Of a stretch of DNA of 64,000 bases, positions 1-35,830 are shown one piece after another. Position numbers and translations under genes: made by a program. Each line of letters begins with the position of its first letter. The first letter of the stretch is position 1. This stretch comes from Brachynemurus nebulosus (taxonomy: Eukaryota > Arthropoda > Insecta > Neuroptera > Myrmeleontidae): NCBI GenBank assembly GCA_035578155.1, contig JAPWDM010000009.1:1648001-1712000 (forward strand), given 5' to 3'. The notes beneath the pieces were generated by a model. That model saw only the letters and a program-made list of their open reading frames with translations, searched no databases and was not told where the DNA came from.

Positions 1-202
1 CGTGGTAAAAATTTATAAGGAAAGTTTCGATAAAAAGTTTGTCCCCGAGTAATCCTACACCTTCTACCTATCGATATTATCGATATTATAATCTTGATGA
101 CGTCATTAAGATGGTGAACCATAAATTTAAAAGGATCAAAAATAAACTCTTTTATTTTTAAAAAATGCCTTTTATTCAAATTTTATTTTATATTCTATTA
201 TT

Positions 203-2891
203 TTATTTATTATCAGTTTGAACAATACTGACTTTCGGCAGTGCAGTCACCGGTATCGTAGTCTGTAATTCTCGTGCTGCCCGTTTCTTGGCAATCCTGA
301 TGATTCTCTTCAAATCAACCAACGTCTGTTTAATATACATCAACTGATTCTCAATATCGTTCGGTGGAACTGTTGGCTCGATACCTTTACGGGCACAAAT
401 TGCCCCGTACAAATTTCGTACACTATCCTGCACTAATTTCAAATTAACCTTCTTCATGTGACACACATTCTTCGCGAGTGCCATCTGTGTTTCACATTCG
501 ATTGAGTGGGCTTTGACACGTTCAAAACGATTTTGTAGTTCGGCAATTTTCGTATTGAAGCCGATTATCATGTATGCTTTCTTTTCGGTCGTTTGAATCA
601 TATCGGCTCGTGTTTGTTCTAAGATTTCTAAATCTTTAGCTTGATTTTCGCCCAATTTAACTCGCGCTTCAGCTAACGTTTCATATCGATTTAACATTCC
701 GGTAATATCTTTAAATTCTGTGCTTATATCTAACACATTTAACAGGAAGTCTTCGTAAAATTTATACTTTTCGACATATTCCTCCATTTTGTTTTTAATG
801 TTGGTCATGTGATCAACCTGTTCTTTCATGTCTTTAATGCTCTCCTCTTTTTGTTCTTGAACACGGAGTTCGTCTTTGATTTTTCGCTCAGCGCGTTCAC
901 GTTTATCGATATTTTCGCGCGTGAATGGACTGAATTTAATAAAATTTTCACGTAGTTGATCCTCCTTCACGCGTAACTCTTCCCACAGCGCATCCAATTC
1001 AACGCGACGTTTCACATACTCGTCTCTGGTGTTTTGTAGACGATTATCGCTGTCGTGAAATTCACGTTGAGCGCGCGCCAATTCCATGGCGGGACCTCCA
1101 CGAGGAATATCCCATTCTGGTGTTTTTCTTTAAATACGTCAATGATTAAATATTTTGTTATTTTCTTTCAGGATTTATACTATAGTGGTTCCCAAAGTGA
1201 TTCCTACCGACCGGACCTCTAAGGAATATTGAAAAGATTCAAGGCGGTTTTTTGATCCAAGACAAGAATACGGCCACTAAGTTGTATTAACACTCTAATG
1301 AACGCTCACCAACATGTGTGTGACGCTACCGTGGATGGTGATTGGTCGGTAACACACTCTCTGTGTGGCGATTTCTCTAACATTATCGACGGATAACATA
1401 ATACATATGTATGAATTTTAAGTCATAAATTACTTATCTCTCTTCTTCCTTTCTTGCAAAAATTTTTATATTATTTATTCTTTAAAAATATTGCCGGTCC
1501 TTGGCGAAGTTTAACTACGTTGATGTGCGGTCATTAAAGTGTTAATACTAAAAATCATTGCATTCTTATCATATTTAAATCTTTAAATGATTAAGACGAG
1601 TTAACTTGTCCTGCAATATGGCGGCTCAAAATGATTAGATATATTTACTGGTACAGGTGCCGCCATCTATGACAGATTTTCCGAAATACGGTATAATTCT
1701 AAATAATGTTCAATTTTATCAACATAGTTTAGTATAATTTATAGTTTGTAAATTTCTAGGGTTCACTTTTTTGATATTCGGATCTTTGATTTTTTTTTCT
1801 TTTTCTTTTTTTGTAACCTTATCTATTGTACTTATCACTGGCAGGAAAAAGTCCGGCATTTTGAGACAAAAAAAATTTAAATAACAAAAAAATATGAGCA
1901 CAACTGTCAAATTCAAGGTGGTCAAATGCAAGTTGACCACCTCTACGAGGACAGACGTCATAAATGCATAAGGATTTCGTTGTTAGAACTACGAAACCCT
2001 AAAAACAGATTATTTTAATAGTGAAATGCAGCGATTTAAGCTTAAGGGCCCCATACACGGTGAGATCTCTATCGATACCTTGTATCGATACAAATAGCGA
2101 TACATATATCTGAGATTTGTATCATGTTTATTTAGCACACACACGCTGAGACTGAATCGTAAAACCTCAGTACAGATAAAAAATTTTATTAATAAAGAAA
2201 TGTGCGATCTACGACGACCTGTGGCACCTGTGCAATTGCAATACAAACATCTTTACATTTTAAATCCCGTAGACATGGGTATAATTTATACATATTAATA
2301 AAATCTTCCCAAAAATCTCTATCTGCAGACATGATTATTCAAATAAATAACAATTATTTACTTTATTAACTGTCAAAATAAAAATAAAGCCATAGTTACC
2401 ATGATACTTGAGACAAGCACGATACCTGCTGATACTGATGCAGTGATACCGAGACAGTCACATACACGACGAGATCTGTATCGTGATACTGATACCTGTA
2501 ACATGTAGCGATACAGATCTCATCGTGTATGGGGCCCTTTACTAATAAACAACTATTGGTCCAAATATAGTAAAAATTAATGTCATTACACCAAACTCAG
2601 CCCTACTATCGAATCACTGTTTAAAAAATTGAGCTACGACAATAAAAAGTTTGAAAAACTATGGATTATAAGAAGAAAAAGGGACGGTAGACCAAAAAAT
2701 GTTGAGAACCCATGGTTTAGACGATTTTTTCATTTTACTTACTTGACGCGTTTAGTTTCTGTTTTGGATAAAAGATACTGTGCCACATTTTTATACACTG
2801 GTATTTTTGGTAACTGTAATGGAGCTAAACTTGCTCCTTTATTAAGATTTTTCGGTATGGGTTTATCAATTGATGGTACGTTACCGGTCAT
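203..2891 (-). CDS. CCDC42/CFAP73-family ciliary coiled-coil protein
   Basis: Two exons: 2743-2891 (start ATG, 49 codons plus 2 nt) and 203-1127 (1 nt plus 308 codons including stop), joined across a 1,615-bp intron with donor GTAAGT and acceptor TTTAAAG. The product is 357 residues. The intron joins QYLLSKTETKRV to KKTPEWDIPRGGP, and the proline/tryptophan stretch before the coiled coil is typical of insect members. Residues about 65-330 are almost continuous coiled coil with the DUF4200-type signature LWEELRVKEDQLRENFIKF. The family (CCDC42, CFAP73/MIA2) acts in motile cilia and flagella; in algae CFAP73 helps anchor inner-arm dyneins. I cannot separate CCDC42 from CFAP73 by eye. An in-frame ATG 31 codons upstream would add a hydrophobic leader and is unlikely to be used. 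The reading frame is intact. Confidence 0.88.
1581..2004. repeat. dispersed repeat, copy 1 (copy 2 at 62316-62748)
   Basis: Starts TTTAAATGATTAAGACGAG and ends near a run reading CATAAGGATTTCGTTGTTAG. The second copy has the same order of blocks and about the same length, including GGTACAGGTGCCGCCATCT, TTGTACTTGTCACTGGCAG-type and CACCTC(T/C)(A/G)CGAGGAC blocks. No inverted terminal repeats or coding sequence are obvious, so the class is unknown. Confidence 0.65.
2045..2538. mobile_element. PIF/Harbinger-like MITE, TTA target duplication
   Basis: 494 bp. Terminal inverted repeats AGGGCCCCATACACG(G/A)TGAG face each other, with TTA directly outside both ends (2042-2044 and 2539-2541). Inside each end are repeats of GTATCG(N)ATAC and AGATCT motifs. 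There is no coding capacity. The 3-bp TTA duplication and GGGCC-type ends fit non-autonomous PIF/Harbinger elements. Confidence 0.75.
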
Positions 2892-3175
2892 TGTAAAAAA
2901 AAAAATCAAAATGGAAAAAGATAATAAAAGTAATAAAATCACGGCAGTTGTGATTTTATTCAAAACCGAACAAAATACTATCAAAATTGAAAAAATTATT
3001 TGTCATTCAAAAAACACCTAACTATTGATTTTCTACAATCATTTCAACAAACAATTTATTTAATAAACCCGGTAAAATAGGAACAATATGTTTATTTAAC
3101 GTAACGGCCAATAGATAGCGACACAATCATTCGAAAACCGAAAATTCAAATTTTCATAAAACGGAATCAATAAAA
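2892..3175. promoter_or_regulatory. shared divergent 5' region between the CCDC42/CFAP73-type gene and PTRH2
   Basis: The two start codons point away from each other and are 284 bp apart, so both core promoters must lie here or in unseen upstream non-coding exons. No clear TATA box or initiator could be assigned with confidence. Confidence 0.5.
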
Positions 3176-5585
3176 ATGGAAACTCTATTCTACAGCAAGG
3201 TGTCGTATGTGTTTGACGAAATGTTCGACACATATTTGACAAATACAAAATTCCTGTCCGGTTTAGGATGCGGTTTATCGTTAGGTTTATTTTTATTACT
3301 GTTAAAAAGACCCAGAAAAGCACAAATAGAAGATAAAACCGGAAAAGTGAAAGAAGAAAGTAACGGAGGTGGTGACGAAGAGGTTAGTTTTGTTTATTTG
3401 AGCACATGGTCAACTGTCATGCGAGTTTACAGTAACCTTAAAAAATTAAATTTTTCGAACATTTTTAACCTTTTGAATGAATATATTTATTTTTATCAAT
3501 GCTTTATAGAAATTTATGTATAAATTTAGTTAGGAAATTAAATATGAATGCAGTAAAATTTAAAGAATCGGTTAGTTATTCTATCACTTAAGGTACCATC
3601 ACAGTGTGATCGGCCGAAAAATAGTCAATTTTCGGGATTTTTTTTTCGGATGGATAGAATGGGGGAATGAGGATGAATTTTTATTTACGATTTAACAATA
3701 CAAAAATATTTTTTTATTCATTTTTATTTATTTTTATATAATTATAATTTTTTGGAAAAAAATTGTCTTTAAAAAAGGGCGGAAATCGGTGCCCGCGATT
3801 GCGGCCGCAGTTTTCATTTGCGAAAAAAAATCAAATAGATTATCAATCGGTAGGTAACTACAGCTGAGCTTTTTTTTAGCGAATTGTCGAATCGAAAAAT
3901 TAGCTATTACAGCCACTGTCATGACACGACTTGAACCCGGGACTATAGCAGAAATTTGTTTTGAGGTCCCTAGAAATCGAAAATAATATTCACTAAAATT
4001 TATATATATTTATATATGTATATATGTGTCCGCACGATAACTCTCGAACGAAATGTCCTAGGTTTACAAAATTTGGTGAAAATGTTGAAAGTCCCAAACC
4101 GTTGGACAAGTTCGTTAGCCAGACACGTCCGATGTCCGGAACATGGTTTTTGTTCGTAAAAAAAATTAGTTTTTTACCATAATTTCTCCTTATTCAAAAA
4201 TTTTTGTGAAATTTTTCTACATAATTGAAAATAGAAGAACAAATCATATAAAAAAGGTCTTTAAACTATTATTCTATGTCAACTACTTTCCAAGAAAAAC
4301 TTTTATAAACGGAAATTCGCTATGTTATATAAGATGCTGCGACAGAGATATTTTGAAATCTTCCTATTTTTCCACACGGAAAACTATAAAAAATTTTATA
4401 CTTTTTATTCAAACTGCCGCCATTTTTTCAAATTTCAAAAAAAAAAACTCCCATAGGTACATAGCGCGGCTTACCTACAGATTGATAATCTATTTGATTT
4501 TTTTTTCTAAATGAAAACTGCGGCCGCAATCGTGGGCACCGATTCCCGCCCCTTTTTTAAAGACACTTTTTTCAAAAAATTATAATCGACGTGTTCGTTA
4601 ACTGAGTTTTTTTTTCTCAAAGTGAGCTGTTGGCACATGCGCAAGACCTTTTTTTATGGAATCATACTTCATAAAAATGTTCTTGCGCATGCGCTAACAT
4701 CTCACTTTGAGCAGAAAAACTCAGCAACGAGCACGGCGAATAATTATAAAAAATAAATAAAAAAGAATAAAATATTTTTGTATTGTTAAATAGTGGCATT
4801 AATCGTAAAAAAAAATTCATCCCCATTCCTCCATCCTATCCATCGCGAAAATTGACCAATTTTCGGCCGATCACACTATGATGACACCTTAATCTCAAAT
4901 TATTTAATTTTTAGGGCTCCAAACCTACACTTCGGATCTTTTATAAATTTGTTGTATTTATAAATAATAAACAAATATTTTACTTTGCAAAATACCACTT
5001 TTATTTTTCAAACTGTGACAATATTGTTTCGAACCGTTAGTTCATTTTGAACTAACGGTTCGAAACAATATTGTCACAGTTTGAAAAATAAAAGTAGTAT
5101 TTTGCAAAGTAAAATATTTGTTTATTATTTACAAATATGGAATACCATAAAGTAACGCTCAAATCTATTAATATTGTTGTATTTATTTTCGAAAATTTCC
5201 TATTTTACAGTTCTATTTGGCTGATGGTGATGGCGCGTACAAATTAGTACTAGTCGTACGAAATGATCTAAAAATGGGTAAGGGTAAAGTAGCGGCCCAG
5301 TGTTCGCACGCTTCAGTTTTAGCGTATCAGCAAGCCTTAAAACGTGAACCGAAAATATTAAAAGAATGGGAATACAATGGACAGGCGAAAGTTACGGTCA
5401 AAGTCGACTCCGAACAACAATTACTGGATTTACAACAAAAAGCGCGAGCCATTGGACTACTTACCAGTTTAGTGCGTGATGCGGGTCGTACACAGATTGC
5501 ACCGGGATCGAAAACTGTGTTGGCTGTGGGTCCAGGTCCGGCTGATCTGATTGATCAAGTGACTGGTGATTTGAAATTGTATTGA
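3176..5585 (+). CDS. PTRH2: peptidyl-tRNA hydrolase 2, mitochondrial (PTH2/Bit1)
   Basis: Two exons: 3176-3382 (69 codons, phase 0, donor GTTAGT) and 5211-5585 (acceptor TTTTACAG). The product is 193 residues, against about 179 in human. Residues about 29-44 form one hydrophobic segment ([15 protein letters not shown]) followed by a basic KRPRK, the expected outer-mitochondrial-membrane anchor. A charged linker follows. Residues about 78-193 are the PTH2 catalytic domain, with the hallmark blocks [22 protein letters not shown] and [18 protein letters not shown] intact. The enzyme cleaves the ester bond of peptidyl-tRNAs dropped by ribosomes; in animals it also has an anoikis-related role. The intron carries a TTAA-flanked transposon and a fold-back repeat that ends about 90 bp before the acceptor. 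No damage is seen in the gene. Confidence 0.95.
3592..4888. mobile_element. TTAA-flanked inverted-repeat element (piggyBac-type target site), non-autonomous
   Basis: 1,297 bp within the PTRH2 intron. TTAA lies directly outside both ends (3588-3591, 4889-4892). The inverted ends start GGTACCATCACAGTGTGATC and GGTGTCATCATAGTGTGATC and match at about 26 of 29 positions, followed by long inverted arms that include the GCGGCCGCAGTTTTCATTT block near 3810 and 4510. The core (about 3896-4440) is a copy of a repeat found elsewhere in the window. No transposase frame is present. TTAA suggests piggyBac mobilisation, although the GG ends are not the usual CCC. Confidence 0.7.
4588..4735. mobile_element. 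small palindromic MITE nested in the TTAA element
   Basis: About 148 bp. The left arm contains CTCAAAGTGAGCTGTTGGC and CATGCGCAAGA; the right arm holds its inverse (TCTTGCGCATGCG, CTCACTTTGAGCAG). It interrupts only the right arm of the surrounding element, because the left arm lacks it, so it inserted later. Confidence 0.6.
4974..5175. repeat. fold-back palindrome plus 55-bp flank, copy 1
   Basis: Arms of about 72 nt (4974-5045 and 5049-5120) are nearly perfect inverse copies around TTCATTTTGAA, including TTTCGAACCGTTAGTTCA. The following 55 bp, up to TATTAATATT, are also present after a second copy at 49799-50010, so the repeated unit is larger than the hairpin. Confidence 0.7.
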
Positions 5586-5648
5586 ATTTTTTTTTTTAGT
5601 TTAATTCGGTGACATTTATTTATTTATACATACTATTTGTTTTATTAT

Positions 5649-5654
5649 AATAAA
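5649..5654 (+). terminator. candidate polyadenylation signal of PTRH2
   Basis: AATAAA lies 64 bp after the stop codon, the first such hexamer downstream. It sits in very AT-rich DNA, so chance is possible. Confidence 0.4.
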
Positions 5655-5766
5655 AAAAAAATTTATACAAAAAAATTCCGTTTTTAATTTTATCGAGTAG
5701 GGCACAGATCTCACACATACTAGCGCCTCTAGTAGTAAAATTGGAAGCTGTATTAGATCAAACATA

Positions 5767-6693
5767 AAGCCGGGTCTACATATAACGAACGAATGCGAAC
5801 AAACGTAAACGATTGGTAGCGAACAAACATAAACGAACAAATGTGGACGTAATCACGAAAGCGAACAAACACGAACGAACAGTTTCGAACACTCACGAAT
5901 GTTTTCCATTTGTTGTCGGTACATCAAAGAAAAAGATTCGTTCGTGTTTGTTTGTGTCTGTCAGATGTGGACGATTAAAAATTATTCTAACAATAAATTA
6001 AGATAGACAGTTTAAAATAAATTCAGTTAAGAATTTAAAATTGACAAGATTTGAAATTTTATTTCGATGTTTTGGAATGTTTTAGATAATTTTTACAAAA
6101 TTACCAGAAAAAGAAATGACGTGTGGGAATCTTTGAAGGGAAAATTTTATTAACAGAAGTCGATTTGATTAACAGAAATCGCAACGCAATGTGTAATAAC
6201 ACTGAAGTCTTTCTTTAACAGGAATTGCTTTCCGATAATAAGTGTATATTTTGTTAAGATGTTTTTGGTCCAACTATTTCGGTTAACTTTTCGAAATCTG
6301 ATAGTGACGATCTTCTGAAATTTACAAAAAATTAGGAAAGTAAATTAGAGACTAATTAGTAAATTAGAGGCATTATAACGAGTTTTGCTTTTATGAAACA
6401 AAACCATCTGCCAACAGCTTTTTGATTTGTTGGTTTTTAAAGATCGCATGATAAAATTGAGGTTATAATGTGGGCGATATAAAACTCTTACTGCAATAAC
6501 TTTTCATTTCAAAATTTATTAAACTTATTTAAAAAATTATTGTGTAGCCGGAACATAAACGAACATCAACGAATTGAGGTTAATTGTTCATTCGCGTTCG
6601 TTTGTGTTTGTTTCTGTTTGTTCATGTTCGTTCATGTTGGTTCACGTTTGTTCGCATTCGTTCGCGTTCGTTCGTTATATGTAGACCCGGCTT
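5767..6693. mobile_element. inverted-repeat element with GAACGAA-type subterminal repeats
   Basis: About 927 bp between the convergent PTRH2 and TTC28 genes. The ends read AAGCCGGGTCTACATATAAC in both orientations. Inside each end are many diverged copies of a short GAACGAA(C/T)G or GAACAAACGTAAAC motif, in inverse orientation at the two sides. Flanks are TA-rich (ATA left, TAA right), so the target duplication is either TA or a mutated TTA. No coding sequence. Confidence 0.65.
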
Positions 6694-6997
6694 TAACGTA
6701 TAATTAACAAAAATGGATGACATGTCACGCTTCTATTTATTATAGGGACTCTATAATGAAGCGCCTGGAGTTTTGTTGCATGAATACTATTTTGAAATAT
6801 TAATTTTTTTATATATCAATGGTACTTATTGAATACTACTAATTTCCGAGTGATGCCGGCATTTGATAAAAAATAGCATTGGAATTTTTTTTATTCCCTT
6901 TTAAATTCTGAAACGATTTAAAAAAAATCAGCCACTAGAACGCTTGTGGTCACTTTTTGTTAAAAATTAGGGTTAAGCGCTCGCCCAATTTATAATT

Positions 6998-7623
6998 GCT
7001 CCATTATTGCAATAGTCGGTTATCTGGGTAAAATTACGTTTTTGAGTTATCTACACCATTCGAAAGAGGAAAAATGTATCCTTCAGATGCTACAATCAGT
7101 TAAGCTCTAAGCTTAATATTTTTGCTAATATAATATCCTTGTATGACAATTTTAATAAATTTAAATTTGAATTGTTGCAAGATTAAGATATATCGATATA
7201 TTCGTACTGTTGAAGCGTCAAATTCAATTTATTTTTACTACAATACTAGGTTATTGCATTTTACCCGAGTATTAAAGCAAAAAAAAATTTGAAAATTTTA
7301 CAGATTAGACAACATAACCGAATTTAAATTTTTCTTTTTTTTTGGTATTTTTATGTTGAATAAAATGGTTTTATTTCAATTAATAAAAGTTTTTATTTTT
7401 AAAATTGGGTTATTTTTACCATCGTAGTAATTCTATTCAAAATATTTTTATGCAATAGTCAGTTACCTAGGAAAATTTGAAAATTTAGTTTTCTGTCAAA
7501 ATTGCATTAAAATTGGATTTCAAATAACTCTCAAAAGACAATAAATATATTCTAAAAAACTTTAAACTTGAATATCTCAAAAGTTGGTATTTCCCAGATA
7601 ACCGACTATTGCAATAATGCAGC
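6998..7623. mobile_element. inverted-repeat MITE ending in GC(T/A)(C/G)CATTATTGCAATAG
   Basis: 626 bp. The left end CATTATTGCAATAGTCGGTT is matched in inverse by the right end (GATAACCGACTATTGCAATA). An internal, weaker GCAATAGTCAGTTACC lies near 7453. No target duplication could be fixed and no coding sequence is present. Confidence 0.6.
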
Positions 7624-7905
7624 GATATGACCTACCTTTTTACTTCGAGTGAAAACGACAAGTAATACAGATTCCTTTATTTTGGGTAAATTTTGATGCA
7701 GGTATATTGAAAAGCAAGCGTTTAGTTTAAAAGAATCAATAAAGACTCATTTTATAATAAAAATGTCGACTTCTAATATATTTTAGGAAAAATAAAACAA
7801 TTTTAAAAGATACAAATACTTAAATAATTCTCAAAAAAAAAAAAAAATTAATAAGATTAAAAATATTCAATGAAAAATCATAAAAATCCATTACGCAATA
7901 ATACA

Positions 7906-31029
<23,124 letters not shown>

Positions 31030-34000
31030 CTGCAACAAATCAAATCACTTTTAATTCTTTATTCAAACAAAAATCAAACACAAAATATCCCTACATTTAT
31101 CTTATTTTTATGTTTACGAAAATACACAATTCCAATTTCTGTACGCCTCTTCTTTTTACTCGTTAAATTTTTATAGCTAATTTTTGGATTTACACAGAAA
31201 AAATTTGGTAAAAATGATTTAATAGGCATTTAAGTATGAGATTTTCTTCAACAAATAATTTTTGTATTGTTATTGTTATTATGTATTCGTTCATATTTGT
31301 TTGAAATGTTTACTGGCAATATCGGCGGTAATAAGTTAGTATAGATGGAGCGTGGAACGTTACTGAGAACTTTTCTCCTACCATACTTAAGTAACTATAC
31401 AGCAGACAAGACAGAGCCACGATACGATACGATACGTTACCTAAGTATTTATTAATGTGCCACATTTTCACTCCGATCACTGTGTCTTACATCACGAATT
31501 GAGATAATTATGTCTTATACGATATTTGGCCCGTGAAATCTGGCTTTAATAGACCGAGAGCTAGCGTTAGTGTTGAATTTACACGAGGAGTACGCAGGGC
31601 TAGTGTCCAGAGCGGCAAAAGTTGGAACACAATGCAAGCAATTTGACGTGTTTTTTTTTTTTTTTTTGCTTGTCACTTTTTCTTTTTAGGGAAAAGTTGA
31701 TGTGATTTTTTTTCAGAGGAGGCATTTTTTACGGTGCCCAGGACAGCATTTGGAGTGAATCCGATCCTGGCTAGCGTGTATTTCAACAAAAAAGCCCAGT
31801 ATTGGTTAAAATTTGTAGGCGTCAACAATCTGGGTGAATAATCCTGGTTCAGAATGAGCCATTTTCTCAAAATATCTGCATCTCTATGATTGAAATTTTA
31901 ATTTAAAAATTGCTATGTAACCGCATGAGAAAATTGTTTAACACCAGGGCGGCGACACGGGTTATTCGGAACTACATCTCTATAGTTGGAATATTAATTT
32001 CTAAAAAATAAACAATATTCCTAGGTAACCGAATTGGAAAATTTCGTTGCTAAAGTGGAATTAACAGAAGGTGATTTTTGGTTGGTTAAATTAATATCTC
32101 GATTATAGACATGTATTCCCAAATACCTGTGTCGCCGTCCTGGTGACAGATTGCTACATATTTGAGAAAATGGTCCATTAAAAATTGCTAGGAACGGGTT
32201 TTTTTTTTTGGAAGTCTTAGGAGGATCGATCGTGAATGTAAAACTGAATTTTCGGGACTGTATTACGTAAAAAATGTAAAATTATTTGTAGAGGACTGAC
32301 CCCATCTACAATTTCTTTTGGAAATTACCTACGAGGGGATTTATAAGGAGTGTAGAACTAAGATTTCTGGACTGAATTACGTCAAAAAGAAACAATACTG
32401 GTCCTACAGAGTCATTGTTTTAAAATTGCCAGGAACGGTTCTTAGGTAACATTTTTAGGGGGAGGAAATCGTAAGGGGATAATATCATGAGTGTAAAACT
32501 GAGTTTTTGGGATTTAGTTATCTAAAAAATGTAAAATTGTTTATAGAGAGTTGACCCAATCTTCAATTTCAGTCGGTAAAGAATTTTTTGAATGAAACAG
32601 ACGTTAGCTCTTGGTCTAATATAACGACTCTTGAGAATTCATTTGATGTCTAACGTTAGTTAAGAAAGAAACGTTTACGAGAAGAGTTGGAAATATTTTA
32701 AGTATAAAATAGTCTCCAAAAAAAAAGAAAAGAAATATGGTTTCCTGAAATTTTCGAATTTTTTTAGGGAAAATTTTATTTTTATGTCTTATCTAGCAGT
32801 CCCTTTTATGGCTTGAAATTTTAAAGCATTCAAAATTATAAAGATAATCTTTCCACAATGCAATAACATACAAAAATTCTAAATTATATTTTAATTTTAA
32901 TTTTGGTCAACCCAACGGTTGGTTCCAGTTCACCCTTTTATCATCTCTTTGAATTTGATTAAAGTAATCATGCTGCCATAAATTTTTAATACCTATATTA
33001 AGAAATAAGTAACTACTCGTAACAAAAATAAAAAAAATACGATGTGAATTTGAAATTCGTGTCAATTCATCCCCATTTACGGTACATTACAACACGTGGT
33101 CATAATGTAAATATTATCTATGAAATATATCTGGAAAGGGGGGATTCCCACATAACTAAAATTCTCGTTAAAAAATAGATAAGTATTATTTGTCATATAA
33201 ATGTAAAATATATGTTTTAAGAGAAAATTTTTAAGAGAAAATTATAAGATTTTTGTAAAAGTAGAACAACAATTTAATTTTTAATTTTTTTTGTTTTCAG
33301 GAAAGCTGAATCATTAATTTAATTTATTATTATATTTATATAGAGACTTAAATATTATCAACACAATATTAAATGTTAATTCCCTATTAACCACAGATGT
33401 GCCTACATAATATGTTTTTAAATAAAAATTTTTTGAAAATAGAAAGTAATAATAAATTTATTGAGTGATGAACAAAAAAAAATTATTTGTATGTCATCAA
33501 GTTTTTTTTTTTTTTATTACAAAATTATTCAACAGACTTTGCGCAATCTAAAATGGCATTGTTATATCCAGCTGCGAATCAAAACATAAAGATTTTTGGA
33601 TATTTTTTTAAACACTTCAATACTTGTTTTTTGCTTGGTTATTTATTAACCGATAGGGTACAAAATTACCGATAAATACTGCATAACAAAACGATAATAT
33701 AAAATTCAAAAAATCAAAAAACCCGAAGCGAGTACTTAAAGGTTAAAATTCTTCAATATGATACTTGAAAGTGTTTTAAAATTTGTGTCAAATGTTAAAT
33801 AATTTTATGAATTATCAGAACATAAATGTTACATTTATATAATAAATTCATAGTTTGAATATATAGCAATAATACTAACCAAAAATTAAAATAATTATCT
33901 CATGAATATAATCGAAATTTCTGAGGTTATAAAAACTAACACTTTGTTTTCAAATGGTGACGTCATTACAATAAGCTGTTTTTCGTGCCAATGTTTCATT

Positions 34001-35439
34001 TAAAATTGTAGTAGTTATTTTTATTTATATTTATTTATTTAGGTATTTATTTTTGATGATTTTTATAAAATTTTTCAATCGTAAGAAAAATCACTTAATT
34101 GATATGCAAAAACAAGGCTTTTAGAATAATTTTATAATTTCAGTCAATGTTTTTGTGGGAAAATTTACGAAAATTCAAAAGTTTTTCCATTTTTTTTTTT
34201 CACAATGGCAAAGAATGGAAAAATTACATCAGATATATTTTTTAAACTATTTTTGAATTGATTTTTGTAAACGAAAATTCGCTGTTATGCAGAATGCTAC
34301 GACCGGGGGGGGGGGGGGGTTTTGCCATCACTTATATTTTTCTGGAGAAAAATTTTGTATGAATGGGAACGAATTAGTGCGGAGGTGAATAGGAACGCGC
34401 ATATATTTAGATTTTTTGACTAAATAAAAAAAAATGAACTCTTAAAATGATAAAGTATCATCTAATAGTTTAAATACTTAAATAATATTAAAATCGAATA
34501 CAAAGTTTAACATTTTTCGTTCCAATAAGTTTTACGGTACACGAAGACAATTTAATTTGCATGAACTATAAATAACTACAAATAAAAAGATATTAAATAA
34601 ATATCCAAAATTAACAATTTTTTTTATTTATATAGAATTTTAGTACAAAAAACCTATTATCTATATTAATTAATTAAAAATTAGTATGTCAACAAGTTAA
34701 TTAAAAATTATTATTACTGTTTTAAAAATACAAATTTTCAAATTGGCATTATTGTGCTAATAATAGGTACCGTCAAATCACCTAACTTTACCATAATTTT
34801 CGATTCAAATTTGAATAAAATTCAGACGAAATTAATTTTATTATATTTACCTGCTGTTTTAATGAAATAAAATGATAAAAATCTTCGATTTAAATCAAAT
34901 AAGTGTTTCAGAAAGTTAAATGACTAGTCAAAAAACGGTAATAGGTTAAGATTTCAACGAAATTATAACTTTACCTATCCACGATTTTTAGTGAAATATG
35001 AAAGATGTTGTTCCCACATTTTAACAATAAAACGTAGTAGACTGGAAAATTTTGAGCGATAGATCTAGTTGACGTATATCTACATTAAAATGCGGGAGAC
35101 TTCAAGACAAATTTCTATCATAACATTGAGCTTAAGTCTTACCATTACATAAAAAGTTAATGATTTAAAGAAATGGGGCGATTGCTAATGTCAGGAAAAT
35201 TTACAGAAAACTGGTAGTTTGTTAGAAATAGTTCTGTCACTGAAAAAAATTGGTACACAGCCATTCTTTTGAAACGTACGCCTTGCAGTCAAAATGGTGC
35301 ATTCTAGTTCGCTCCCGCGGTCAGATTTTAATCTTATCCTGAAAAAGAGTCGTAGGTTAGTTCGCTCCCGACGTGTTACCCCTACTGACAGGTAAAATTA
35401 ATTACCTAAAAATATTCAAACTCATACGTATAGTCATTC
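31030..35439. other. upstream of the first placed TTC28 exon: no gene recognised
   Basis: AT-rich sequence with homopolymers (a run of about 15 G near 34305-34319). About 31710-31790 shares a GCATTTTT(A/C)ACGGTGCC(C/T)AG-type stretch with the hAT-like end near 45040-45100. No coding exon found. Confidence 0.45.
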
Positions 35440-35830
35440 TTTTGTTACGTACGTGACATTTTCATGCCGTTTACATGCCTTCTTATAAGAAAACAAAATA
35501 GAAGTTATTTTTTTCTTATAAATTTTCAATACTAACAATGTGTAAACAATATTTGTACTGAATATAAAATACATAACATTATTAGTTTTAATGTTAGCTG
35601 TGTTACGTACGTGACAAGAAAGTGCCTGTTTTGTCACGTCCGTAACACAAACTTTATTAGCTCTAGCATTAAAACTAATAATGTTATGTATTTTATATTC
35701 AGTACAAATATTGTTTACACATTTGTCTATCTGCTTAGTATCGAAAATTTATAAGAAAAAAATAATTTCTATTTTTTTTCTTATATGAAGGCGTGTAAAC
35801 GGCATGAAAATGTCACGTACGTAACAAAAC
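35440..35830. mobile_element. 391-bp palindromic element with TTACGTACGTGAC ends
   Basis: Left arm from TTTGTTACGTACGTGACATT, right arm its inverse (AATGTCACGTACGTAACAAA). Arms of about 160 bp include CATGCCGTTTACATGCCTTC and ATACATAACATTATTAG(T). Additional TACGTACGTGAC and GTCACGTCCGTAAC motifs lie near the centre (35604-35647). Confidence 0.7.

Larger units (their letters stand above)
1128..2742 (-). other. intron 1 of the CCDC42/CFAP73-type gene, filled with repeats
   Basis: No coding sequence seen. It holds a 424-bp dispersed repeat (1581-2004) also present in the vanin-like gene, and a TTA-flanked inverted-repeat element (2045-2538). Around 1184 there is a short hAT-like end reading AGTGGTTCCCAAAGTG, with no partner found. 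Confidence 0.7.

Noticed and set aside
2629..3021. 130-codon plus-strand frame
   Set aside because: It lies antisense to the first exon of the CCDC42/CFAP73-type gene, which splices in phase and matches the family.
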